Source of the DNA: Zopfochytrium polystomum
Taxonomy: Eukaryota; Chytridiomycota; Chytridiomycetes; Chytridiales; Chytridiaceae
Assembly: GCA_025765615.1 (NCBI GenBank)
Contig: JAIVFJ010000124.1
Span: 1 to 64,000, forward strand
Length of the DNA stretch: 64,000 bases
Direction: 5' to 3'
Shown: positions 42,118 to 54,942 of the stretch, one piece after another
How positions within the stretch are numbered: the first letter of the stretch is position 1
How the letters are laid out: each line of letters starts with the position of its first letter
The notes under the pieces: generated by a model
The model's database searches: none
What the model was told of the DNA's origin: nothing
Seen by the model: only the letters and a program-made list of their open reading frames with translations
Translations under genes and position numbers: made by a program

Positions 42118-44911
42118 TGTGAGGACAACAGGCTGTCGAGCCTGTGACCTCAAATAAATTAAGTGTATACCCACTTTTTAACTGGTAATTGTGAGGATTA
42201 CCACCCTGTCTCGACCCACGTTTTGCTGGTAAAACGTGACTAGGCTTGGATTTCTACTCTCTTATTATTTATTGGGTTTCCATATGGCCTCGGACTGGCT
42301 CCATCTGTCTGCCTCTGAGCTCTACTATTATTATATTTTATTATTATTTATTCTTTTGGAAATGACTTAGGACTGAAACACTTCTGTGGAAGAAGTGCTA
42401 AGCCCAGATGGACAGAGTTAACAAGATGATGGCAGAGCTAACAAGCCCTACCACCTGCTACCATGATGTAATACCTCATAAAAAGGGTATGAGATCACAG
42501 GGTTTTTCTTTATCTTTTCATTGATGATTTTTACTTATTTTTCCAATTAGTAATTTATCCTGTTTTTCCTGTTTTTCCTGTTTTCTCTTTTATTTATTCC
42601 TTGTTTGTCTCTGTCTGTGTCTTTTCTTTCTTGTGTGGCTGAGAGTGACTGTCTTCTTATCTGCACCAATCATTTCTTGCCAGCCCTCTCCCTTCTGTTT
42701 GCCAAGAAATGGCCCATGATTCTCTGGGCTGTCTTCCTTGTTTGGCTGGCTCAGCCCCATTTCTTGGTGATTCACTCCTCCCATTCTTTTCTTTACTATT
42801 TTATTTATTGTTTTGCTGTTTTGTAAGTGTTTTCCCTCCTTTTTACCTCCTCCCCGGTGATTCCAACCCTTTCCTATTTAAGCAGCTGCCCCCCATCTTG
42901 TTGACTGTGTGAATGAGAAGACTCTCACACTCAGACCAAAGGCAACTGTGAAAAGGTGGCACACTAGCAAAGAATGTGCAGGGTTCTCTGGTCCATGACA
43001 CAGAGTGGGCCCAATGGGAGGCAAAAGCCAAAGCCAAAGGGGACCGGGAAATCCGGTAACAATGCTGGAGGTGCAAGATGCAACAAGCTCCAGGGAGCGG
43101 CACTAAGTGCAGCACTCCAATCCAACTGAAGAAGACAAGAGAGTGGGGAGGAAAGTGGCCAGACCCCAGTCTGTTGGAGCCACCACCATGGAGCAAGGCT
43201 CCCTCTCTGTCAAAGACAAGCCCTAAGTTGGAGGGGGTTGGACACAGAGGGCAAACACAAGGAACAGTTAGTGTGCAGAGGTGTCTGTTGAATTAAATCA
43301 GAACTGTTTTCCACTTAACAGAACCAGACGCAACTTGTCTCACTCCAAGGAGAAGTTCCAACTCAATCCAAGGAGGGGGCACACAAGGGTGGGAGACAGT
43401 GGGACTCTTCTTACTTCATCCTACTAGGACACAGACATCTGCTTCACCAAGCCAGAGGAATTCCCTATCTTAGAAGCAAGGAAGGTTAACACCCACTCCC
43501 TCACCCAAATGTGGCACCATGACATCACAGGCATTAATCTGAGAGAAAGAGGGTCTGAACCCAGTGAAGACCAGGCCCACCAGAGGCCACAGGAGCCAAC
43601 AACCAGGGACGAGGGGGCATACCTGAGAGACCATTCCTGCAGCAGTACCTGACCAGACAGCTCATTCATATCCCCTTGAGAGACCTGGATTTGACTAGAT
43701 GTATTGACAGGAACCTAGAGGCACCACCACAGATTTACCCTCCATCCTTCCATCACCAAGTGGCTCCTACCCAGTCCAACCTAAGCAGCATGCAGAATTG
43801 GTGAGGTGCACTGGGGCTTGAACCCAGCACACTGCCATGATGGCCAAGAGGACTTCAACCTCCTGTCACACACCAGGGGACTGCCACCCCCAGCTCTACA
43901 TCCAGTCAGGAAGAAAAGGGCAGGCAAGGGACTTCAGGCACAGGTTCTCACAGTCAACAAGATGGGGGGCAGCTGCTTAAATAGGAAAGGGTTGGAATCA
44001 GCAGGGTGAAGGAAGAAGGAAGGGAAAAGAGGGGAAAACATATACAAAAGAACAAAACAATAAATAAAACAGCAAAGAAGAGAGAGGAGGAGTGAGTCAC
44101 CAAACAATGGGGCTGAGCCATCAAACAAGGAAGACAGCTCAGAGAATCATGGGCCATTTCTTGGCAAACAGAAGGGAGAGGGCTGGCAAGAAATGATTGG
44201 TGCAGATAAGAAGACAGTCACTCTCAGCCACACAAGAAAGAAAAGACACAGACAGAGACAAACAAGGAATAAATAAAAGAGAAAACAGGAAAAACAGGAA
44301 AAACAGGATAAATTACTAATTGGAAAAATAAGTAAAAATCATCAATGAAAAGATAAAGAAAAACCCTGTGATCTCATACCCTTTTTATGAGGTATTACAT
44401 CATGGTAGCAGGTGGTAGGGCTTGTTAGCTCTGCCATCATCTTGTTAACTCTGTCCATCTGGGCTTAGCACTTCTTCCACAGAAGTGTTTCAGTCCTAAG
44501 TCATTTCCAAAAGTGAGGGGCCATTGGCCAGGCATAGTAGGACTTCGCATTTCTGCCCAGTCTGTCAACTAGCATGTCTCAAACTTGGCACCTTCCCAAT
44601 TGAAGGGAGCACTCTAACCACTGAGCAAGGGAACCTTGTATCAGCAATTAGAAGCAAGACTGAGTCTTTCTGTCTGCAACATCGCCAATAATAAGTAATA
44701 ATAGTAGAGCTCAGAGGCAGACATACAGAGCCAGTCAAAGGCCGTATGGAAACCCAATAAATAATAAGAGAGTAGGAATCCAAGCCTAGTCACGTTTTGC
44801 CAGCAAAACGCGGGTCGAGACGGGGTGGTAATCCTCACAATTACCAGTTAAAAAGTGGGTATACACTTAATTTATTTGAGGTCACAGGCTCAACAGCCTG
44901 TCGTCCTCACA
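42118..44911. mobile_element. 2.8-kb element with ~790-bp terminal inverted repeats
   Basis: Left arm 42118-42910 and right arm 43949-44911 are inverted copies of each other, both starting TGTGAGGAC(A/G)ACAGGCTGT at the outside and ending near CATCTTGTTGACTGTG inside, with 'CTATTTAAGCAGCTGC' near the inner end. The right arm is longer only because of a 173-bp insertion (44514-44686). The 1-kb centre (42911-43948) has no convincing coding frame. Options: a foldback/long-TIR DNA element, or two solo LTRs of one family in opposite orientation. No target duplication was found. Confidence 0.8.
44514..44686 (-). mobile_element. tRNA-derived SINE-like insertion
   Basis: Present in the right arm of the long inverted repeat and absent from the left arm, so it is a genuine later insertion. 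On the minus strand it contains 'TTGCTCAGTGGTTAGAG' (A box, 44612-44628), a 7-base anticodon loop TTCAATT between TCCC/GGGA stems, and 'AAGTTTGAGAC' (weak B box, about 44575-44585). It thus has a tRNA-Leu-like head and a ~70-bp unrelated body. No A-tail is obvious. Confidence 0.65.
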
Positions 44912-45104
44912 CAGCAGTCTCAGGAAAACCTTCAACCATTCATTACTGCCAATCAGCTTCAGAAACAATCCCAACATCACCACTTTACTCCATTCAGTCA
45001 CCAGTCACCTTGAAAAAACCTTGTCCACAGACACTCAAGACTGCACCCTCCACCACCACCACCAAAACCCTCCACCACCTTGCCACCGCCCTCCGCCGCC
45101 TTCC

Positions 45105-45440
45105 CACTGCCAGATTGATGTCAGATTGCTGTCAGATTGTTAGATTATCATCAGATCAACGTCAGATTGACTCCAGAACCCTCCACCACCTTGACACCGG
45201 CAGATTGACATCAGATCTTTGTCAGATTGTGAGATCATCGTCAGGTCGACGTCAGATTGACTCCAGATCATCAGATCATTGTCAAATTGCGTCAGATTGA
45301 CTCCAGATCGTCACCAAAACGCCGGATTGTCATCCGATTGCCAGATCATCATCCGATTGTCGTCAGATTGTTGTCTGATTGTCAGATCATCGTCAGATTG
45401 ACTCCAGATTGCTGCCAGATCGCCTCCAGCAATTGCTGGC
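45105..45440 (+). repeat. minisatellite of CAGATTG phrases in LINE 5' UTR
   Basis: Imperfect repetition of TCAGATTG, CAGATCATC and GACTCCAGAT phrases, spaced 8-20 bp, over ~335 bp. A much shorter version occurs in the matching 5' UTR of the minus-strand LINE copy (20340-20410), so array length is variable between copies. 44912-45104 upstream shows CCACCACCTT-rich DNA, no gene. Confidence 0.75.
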
Positions 45441-45556
45441 CTCGCCTTCCAAACCGGACTGCAATCACCCCTTTCACCACCGCAACCACATTGCAACCAT
45501 TCTGCTGACCACATCACAACCTTTCTGCTGAATTGGGATTGCTACCCCCCCTTTTC

Positions 45557-46640
45557 ATGAGCGGCCCACCTCCCTCCATGTTCTTCAGCACCCACGCTGA
45601 CCAACACATATGGACAATCACCACTCAGCCAGACCCCACTATTGCCCCACTCACTGAACTTGACATCCTACGCTTCACCTCCACTTGCAACCTCACCATC
45701 CAACAGCGACCCTTGCTCTCAAAGGACCAGACTTCTTACTTGCTCTGCCTTCTGCATCATTTGTTGGACAAACAGGCTGCCTGTCTTCAGGCCACATCCC
45801 CACACATCAAATTTTCTTACACCTGTCGACTACCAGCTGCTGCCACAGAATTCACCAACAAACCTGCCAGCCAACTCGTCCTCCAACACCTGGCTCCTGA
45901 AACTACTGGAAAAACCTTTGATGAACTGAAGGGCTCACTGCATCATGCGATCACCTCTGCTTTATCCTCCTGTGGCTCCATAACATCTATTCATTTTTCA
46001 CACCACCAGCTTTCCGCCTCTGCATCTGCCACAGTTCTTTTTGACGGCCCTCCTCGCAATCCCCCTCAGTTCATAACAATTATGGGTGCCGGCGTCACTA
46101 TTTGACCACTGGAACCTTCTGCAGAAAACCAGCAGCAAATCAGTGATGAAAAGCAATGCACAGCTGTCCTTTATAACAATCATCGCTCCACAAGTATCTA
46201 TGACCTTGAGCCCATCCAATATGAGTTTGGGTGCACGTCAGTTCGCATTCCAGGATTCTTCAACTCAGCAAAGGGCACTGCTGGTCTTTCGTCATCTGCT
46301 CATTTTGTTTTTACAACCCATGCATTGATGTTGCAAAAAACCAACCAATCAGTTGTCTTCAATGGCCGTGCCCTCCCATTTCACCCACTCCAAAAGGAAG
46401 ACTTCACTCCCTTCCCCCTGTCACCATTGTGGAAACTCCAACCATACCTCCCAATCTTGCAAAACTGGCCACCACTCTGGCTCCCTCCTTAACCAAGCCA
46501 CTTCAGCAGATTCAAAGCCAACAGCCAGACAGCTCAGGCCCCTCCTGACACCACAAGTCCCCCACCTGTCCTGCCTGCCTCCCTTTCTGTCCCTCCTCCA
46601 GAGCTGCAGTCAATTTTGAAGGTCCTTGAAAACATCCAGC
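45557..46640 (+). pseudogene. LINE ORF1 (gag-like) with CCHC knuckle
   Basis: Starts at an ATG shared with the minus-strand copy. The first ~180 codons are open, then a frame change near 46095. The CCHC knuckle ('CHHCGNSNHTSQSC') reads at about 46422-46463. The protein is Ser/Pro/Thr-rich. Such ORF1 proteins coat LINE RNA. It ends by abrupt fusion to the endonuclease part near 46640, so most of the ORF1 C-terminus and the start of ORF2 are deleted. Confidence 0.8.
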
Positions 46641-46861
46641 AACAAGCCTACTGGTTTGGTGACTGGAATGCCATCACTGACCCCCTTAACCACTCCACCA
46701 GAGCCCCCACACCTCCTTCTCGCCTCGGGTTCCTCCCCACCCTCTCCCTGAAAGGCTTTGTTGATTCCTTTTGACACCTGCACCCAGTCTTACCCTCATA
46801 CACACACACTGCTGGCTCCTACTCGTCTCGTTTGGACAGCATTTGGCTCACACCACCTGCC
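46641..46861 (+). pseudogene. LINE APE-type endonuclease fragment
   Basis: One frame (with an internal TGA) reads 'GDWNAITDPLNHSTRAP', then a Leu-rich helix, 'HLHPVLPSYTHTAGSYSSR' and 'LDSIWLTP'. These match the last motifs of the endonuclease-exonuclease-phosphatase domain that starts LINE ORF2 (GDxN and SRxD). It nicks target DNA in intact elements. It is cut at 46861 by the LTR-like insertion. Confidence 0.8.
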
Positions 46862-48001
46862 TGTGAGACTACACCAAGGTCTCAGTGATAAAGTCTAGGG
46901 ATTTTATTCGCAAAAACAAGCGTACCTGTCATAAAACCGCAAGGATCGGGACCCCTATTATTGCTCCTGGTTCTTTAGTTTCCAAGGCGTTATCAAAGTG
47001 TATTTGCAGCTAACACGTCTTTATTTTTGGGCCTGCTTTTACTACTTTCGTCTTAACAGTTTCTGTTGTGCCAGGATTTTCTCAACATATTTTCTTTTTC
47101 GGTGACTAAAGGAGACTGCCCGACTGCCGTTGGGGAGACTTAGAGCATTTGTGGCGGATGCTCCAAGTCAGGGGGGTTGATTTGTCAATTTTCTCTCTCT
47201 CTGTTTTTTGGGCCATTTCTCTTTTTCCTTTTTTCTTCAATATGATTTCTGTCCTTTGGCACCAATACAGAGTCCCTTCAAATCCATCTGAAGCATTTCA
47301 AGCTCTCGCTCCGAAAGATTATGAGCCGCGACTTCTTCATGATATTTTAACAGTTGCGTCCTTGTGCGGTCTGGGAGAGGGATGCACAAGCGCGTTTCGA
47401 ACCTGGAAAGGACAGGGAGGGTTGGGCTCACGAAGTTGAGGGTAGTGAGAGATGGTACACACCTGGGTGTGTACATGGTCCCTTCGTGGGGCTCCTCTTA
47501 AGGGGCTGTGGGTGGGGGATGCAGCTGGCCCCACCAGCGACTGTGTGACATTGCCGGCTCTGTGTTGGAGGAGGATCACAGGCACTTGCCTGCCATGACG
47601 ACAGTGGTGGTGGTGGCAACAACGACAACAGCGTTGTTGTCCCCAACCTTCCTGTCCCTGCAAGGGTGTTGGTGGCCACGCTCGGTGCAGCCCCAGACAC
47701 CTGAGAGTTTGATCTACAAGTGCCTGCCTCAGTCCTATTGCTGTGAGAGTGAGATGTGTGAGTACGAGTGCGATGCGATAAAGCCTGTTGGTCGAGTGAT
47801 TGTGCTGCCGCAGCCCGGCGGGGTGCGTGTACGATCGCAGGTGTTTCTGCGTGCGAGTTCCCTGCTGGCGACCTTCCGACCCCTACATAGTTGACTCCCT
47901 TCTCTCTCTCCCCCCTGTCGCTGGCAACGACAAGGGCTCCTGCAGCACTGTCCACGACAAGGGGCGCTAGGTCGCGCCCTGTCTGTTCCATTGCTATTAA
48001 C
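46862..48001 (+). repeat. second copy of the 1.4-kb LTR-like element, 3'-truncated
   Basis: Reverse-complement match to 18802-20233 over about 1.1 kb, from TGTGAGACTACAC to CATTGCTATTAAC, including a G/T-rich stretch near 47590-47640. The last ~350 bp present in the other copy, with the TAGTCTCA end, are missing. It is inserted in the same LINE family but at a different point (the endonuclease). Confidence 0.8.
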
Positions 48002-48985
48002 TGGACTCACACACTCCCAAACCCCAAACTCCTTTCTCATCACTACTCCAGGCACTCTGAACGCCTTCACCCTTCCTCCCACAATTTCCACTCGGTCCAA
48101 TGCCTTGGCTGCCCCATTGGCTCCCCCCCATTCTCTTACACCTGCAGCAAGCACATCTCTCCCTACAATCCAACTTCCCTTGCACACTCCACCTACACAG
48201 TCCCCATCAGCAGCCGCACAACTGCTACTGCAACTCCACCCTCCCAGCCCATCTTCTTTGTTAACTGGCCTTCCCCAACCACCGTTTTCACACCCCACAC
48301 CTTTCCCACTCCTCACCTCCCGCCACTCCACTTTCAATCCAGCTCTCTTCAAATCCCTGCTTTCAACCAATGGACGTGCCCCTCCTCCCTGCTGACCTTG
48401 CTCATACCCACCCATCCTTGACCTTTGACACTGATGGCTCCCTTCGCGAGGAGGGCTTCATGGCTCTGTTGTTTGCCTTGAGCTTAACCTTGAATTTTCT
48501 TTTGCCCTCCCTCCACTCTCTGCCTCTTCCACAACAGCTGAAATTACTGCTCTCCTTGCTGCCCTCACCATCACTGCAAAGCTTTCCCTGCCCCTCACTT
48601 TTCGACTTGACAATCTTGGAGTGGTTCACACCTTTGAGAAACTCTTTCCCTCAAACTCCTTTAGTCCCCATCCGCACAGCAAGCTCAACACACCCCCTCT
48701 CTCTGATTCCCCCCATCGTCTTTTGCACACCACTTCCCACCCCACCCTTTGGGCATGCGTTGCAGCCACTCTACAGTCTTGGATTGCCCCCCTCCTCAAG
48801 TTTCCTGGGTTTGTGGACACAATGGCGACGCTGGCAACAAACAAGCAGACAAGCTGGTATCATCTGTACCCTCAACTTCTGACCCAACTTTGTTACCAAT
48901 CCTCTCACAACAGATCCTCCAAACCAGTGCAAAACAAGTCAATCTCTCTTGCCTCTCTGCCCACTCACTCCACTCCCTTCTCATC
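48002..48985 (+). pseudogene. LINE ORF2 RNase H relic
   Basis: Proline/serine-rich decayed sequence leads to 'LTFDTDGSLREEGF' near 48418-48460 (first RNase H Asp) and 'VSWVCGHNGDAGNKQADKL' near 48805-48860 (last RNase H motif), in different frames. RNase H after RT together with EEP endonuclease and a CCHC ORF1 is the layout of fungal Tad-like LINEs. The RT itself is not recognisable between the two LTR-like and decayed parts. Confidence 0.75.
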
Positions 48986-48988
48986 ACT

Positions 48989-50603
<1,615 letters not shown>

Positions 50604-53600
50604 ATGGACGTTGTCGGCGCGTCGTCGCATTTCTACTCGACCGGACCGTACAGTGCACCAGCCCCCGGTCCAACTGGTTCTGTATTCGTTTCTTATGGAT
50701 CTGCCGGTCCAGGTCCTCGTGGTGCCAACCAGGAAATGATAACAGGAGGGATGGTTGCGGGCCCCTCCCCGATCGGTGCGCCACCGGTGGCTGGTTTGGT
50801 GCCTACTGCTAGCCAGCCTGCCAGCGATCAAATCCGCCCCAACGGCGAGGCCAGCCCTCCTCTTGTGGACCTGGACGAAACCATCGATTACGGCCTCGTC
50901 TATGCCCGCCACACTTTTGTCGCAAACCTTGAAGGCCAAGTCTGCGTTCTCAAAAGCGACTCCCTCGAGCTACTGGATGACTCAAATTCCTACTGGTGGC
51001 TCGTCAAGTGCATTAAGACCGATGAGGTAAAATGGTCCATCTATTTGTGTGCCATCATTCCAACAACTTCAACCAAACTCCCTGTTAGATTGGCTATATT
51101 CCTGCGGAAAACGTCGAGACTCCTTTCGAAAGGCTCGCCCGTCTCAATAGTGTCCGGAATGTACAACTTACGCTCGTTACTAACCAGGATCTTGCTGATG
51201 GATTGCTTCCACACCCATTCCGTCGAGGAATTCGTTTCAATGACGTACCTGATGTTTGCGAAAATTACGATCAGGACTATTATGATTACTCGGATGGAGA
51301 AGGTGATGATGGTGACGAAGAGGTAATGACAGAAGTTGGCGCTGCCGGAGGGAATCTACTTGTCTCTATGGGTACCAACGGCAACCCTGGTATCAACCTG
51401 TCTGCTTCAGGCACTGCAGGACAGTACGCGATGGGCAGTGGGAGCGGGATCTTCGGAGAGCAAGGTCAGGACCAAGCCTACACGAGCGGTCCGCAGGGAA
51501 AGCCTCAACGAGTTGCTAGTATGAGCATTGGTCAATCGTTGTTCCAAAAGCTCATCCGTCGAGGTGGATCGAAAGTTGATCGTTCGGATCGGCCTGAGAA
51601 GGGAAATGCCCGCCAACAGCTGCAGCAGCAAGATCTAGTGCTGTCCCCTTACGCAAACCCCGGGGCACCTGTCGTGTCTTCGTTGTCTCGACCGCAACCC
51701 AAACGATACCCATCCCAAGAAGATATGAACTACAGCTTAAACAGGTCGTCGCCAAGTGGGCAAGACCAGGATCCTAACAGATCGGTTTGTTTATCGGACT
51801 GCTTAACATTTCTGCTAAGAGAGTTCGTCTTCTCTACTTAGACGTTGAACGTACTGCGCATCTATGCTGGAAATGTTGATTTGAAAGCAACATTCAAGAC
51901 GGTGTCACTGACAAAAACTATGACGGCGAATGAGCTCTTGGAACAGACATTGAGACGTTTCAGGGCCAGTGGATCAGCAAGCGAATACTACCTTAGTGTC
52001 ATCCACATGGACTCGCGTGAGTTTTTGGCTACCTTCACTGTTCGTCAGAGAGCTTTACTTATCGTCGAGGAAACAACTTGCAGTGGAACGGCGATTACCA
52101 GAAACGGAAAATGTCTACGACGCTCTCGAAAAGCTTCGGAACAAACATTTACCGGGCGTCGGCTTCAACAGCCTTTCCCGGTCGGGTGGTTCCACCCGTG
52201 CCGCCTCGATCCTCATCAATGATGATAACTTCATTAAGATCATCGTAAACAAGAAATTGAATTTATTTGAGAAGAACTTCCACCTCGTTCGAATTTTCAT
52301 GTACGATGAGTTCGATCCAAGTATGAGAACCTACAAGACTATCGGTGTCAGTTCTGAGGCGACTGTGAATGAGATTTTGGATATCGCGGTTAAAAAGTTC
52401 AAAGTTCCTCCGCAAGGTTTTCGATACACTTTGACGTCAGTGTTTAAAGGCAGCGGTGAGGATTCTTCGTAAGATCGTTATTGCCTCGCTCTCATCCACT
52501 CTGCGTGTCCAGAAATTCTTCGACAGAGGAGCGAAAAAATGGTTGACATTCTCAGGATGGCCTCGGGCTCGTCGGAAGACATAGATTTCATCCTGGGCAA
52601 AGAACCAAGCGGAAGTTTTTCTGAACAAGACAGTAGGGTTCCCGTGGACGAGGATACAGTAGCTCGGTCAAAGGCCATGTTTTCACAGGAAGCGGTTCTG
52701 AGCCCTGAAGAGTCCCCTGACGTCAATTCGGGAGTGACAACTCCTTTGTCGCAGCCGTCGACTTTGCACAGAGATGGACCGGTTAGGGCTTGGTCAGGGG
52801 GCGCATCCACACAGTTAGGTCCCAATAGTGCCGATGCAAACAACGCATTCGTTGCGAGTGTCCACAACGGAAAGCAACAGCAGCAAAACTGGCAGCCACT
52901 GACACCACCCGAAGACAACACGACGTTGATACGGCCTTCAAATGTATCCAGGTCACCAACGCCGGATATGAAGTTCCCGCCGAGGAAAGGTTCACTTGTA
53001 ACCAGCGGGCCTGTTAGGAGTCTGGTTGGTCCTGATGGTCGGACCCTCGATCAAACCGCGCTGGAGGATGCAGTATATCGAGCCCAGCAAGACGCTATGG
53101 GGCAAAACCGACCCCAGCAGGGACCAGGTCGTACCATATCACCAGACCCTTTTTGGTTCGACAACAAGCCTTTACCATTGCCTCCAATGGGTTCTACTCC
53201 GCCACCGAGTAACGAGCTCAAGCAGAACTTCGGCGCAATGGAAGAATACCTCCAGGAGATAATGAAGGATCAAGTGGATTTGAGCAGATTGGAGGTATTA
53301 GAAGGCGCTCTTCGGAAAGGCGGAAGCCCGATTCCGACGCAGTCAGGGAGAAAGGCATCAGACGCGGGCATAGGATCCCTCTCCCGCACTGGCTCTCCCT
53401 CTGTTGCATCATCTACTCTCCGCTCTCAGAACTCCTTGAAGGAAATCTACGACGACCTTGAACGGGACCTGGAAACCCTTGCAGTTGCTTCCTCCCGCGC
53501 ACCGCAGTCTATTCTCTCTCGCTTCTCCACCGTCCCTGCAGTCCCTACGCCCCCAGATACACCGGGATCAACACCAACTCCACCACCTGGCGGGAATGCC

Positions 53601-54277
53601 AGTCCATTCAATCTGCCCGAATCGACAAAGTCGACTTCAGGTCCAGCGCCTTCGTCGAAGTATGGCGCTTCTGTTGGAAGCGACCATGACCACTCCCGAA
53701 GTCTTCCATCCCCCTTCTCGTCACTGGCTCGGTCTGCTCCCTCTCCTATGGACTTAATCAGCAGTTCGCAAGACGCAGCAATCCAGCAGCAACTGCAGCA
53801 AGCGCCAACACCCCCTGCGCACCGCCGGCGCAGTCGTGCACAGTCCACTTTGATGGAGACATCTGTGGCAGCCTCTTCTGGAACGCAGCAGGCTGCGGCT
53901 CCCCGCAAGAGCAGCCTCATTCAGCGCTCGCTGCCAGGGGCAGGATCCATGCCGACCGTCTCACGTCGGAAGGAAAGTTTGCCGACCGCTGTCGGCGGTG
54001 GTGTTGTCGGAGCAATGGCAGCAGCAGCAGCGGCCGTCGCAGCGAAAAGCGCTCCGCAGTCCTCGTCGTCTACCAGCTCGGTTGATGTTGAACGCGCGCT
54101 AGAGTCCTTCAAAGATACGGAGCTTGTGCTTACAACGCTGCAAAAGGTGAGGAGCGGCCATGATCCCCTCTTGATCTGTTTTACTTCCACTAACATTAAC
54201 TTGATCAGGATCTTGACTCCATCTGTGCGCGAGCCTGCGCTCTCTTGAAGGCGCCGCTGCCAACACCTCCAGTGTGA
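50604..54277 (+). CDS. SH3 and Ras-association domain scaffold protein
   Basis: Six exons: 50604-51026, 51089-51784, 51842-52016, 52051-52455, 52513-54146, 54209-54277; 1133 aa; introns 62, 57, 34, 57 and 62 bp. An SH3 domain spans about 98-152 ('YARHTFVANLEGQVCVLKSD', 'NSYWWLVK', 'GYIPAENVETPFERLARLN'). An Asp/Glu-rich patch (about 190-215) follows. A ubiquitin-fold, RA-like region starts at about 374 ('LNVLRIYAGNVDLKATFKTV') and a second one at about 500-565 ('LVRIFMYDEFDPSMRTYKTI'). The C-terminal 550 residues are Ser/Pro-rich with short coiled segments and a poly-Ala stretch. SH3-RA proteins link small GTPases to actin or polarity machinery; the partner is unknown. The 34-bp intron is unusually short but keeps phase. 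It lies 665 bp upstream of talin, same strand. Confidence 0.82.
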
Positions 54278-54942
54278 CGGCGCAAGTTCCACCCGCCAAC
54301 CGTTGCCTCCTGACACCCCCACTCTAGGCGTCCAAGATTATCGCTTCTGCACCTTCCGTTCGCTGCTGCACCTTGTTTAAACGTTTTTAACTGCCATTCT
54401 CTCAGCCCAGCGTCTGCCTTTTCCTCCTCTTATTCTGTACTGCCCTGGTGCACTATACAGGCTCGAATGAATACTTCCCTTCGGGTTCTTAGTTCCTCCG
54501 ATCCAATTCTGTCGGTCCAAGGACTCTTCCTCTGTAAATGTCTTCTCTGGGGTATCCTTTTTGCGCCTTCCTCTCTGGTGTAAGCCTGCATTTGCGCGCT
54601 TTCTATCTCCCACCCCCCGAATCGAACCTCAACGTTTTCCGACCCCTTCTCCTTTCTCTCTCTCCGTCTCTCTTCGCGGTCTTTTCCTCCTCCTTAGAAT
54701 CTTTTTTTGACGAACGCCTGAAGGAATGCAAGGCTCTAACATTGAGGGGAAATCCCAATACAACGCCGTGGTTTTCAGCCAACTAGCAGCTTTGCAGAGG
54801 AAGTCGTGGCGTCCGTCGGAGTCTGGTGTGTATGACGCTTTCACAGTGACAAACAATCGACCGAAACAAATCCAGGTCTCAGACTGACAGCAGCAGACAG
54901 ACAGTGTTGAGTGCGTGCGCCAGCCACGTGTTGCGAATTGCC
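54278..54942. other. spacer: talin promoter region
   Basis: C/T-rich DNA with no supported gene: 3' flank of the SH3-RA gene followed by the likely promoter and leader of talin. Pyrimidine-rich stretches lie at 54640-54710. No canonical TATA box stands out. Confidence 0.45.

Noticed and set aside
42911..43948. Possible transposase in the centre of the long inverted repeat
   Set aside because: The longest frames are about 80 codons, on both strands, with no catalytic motif.
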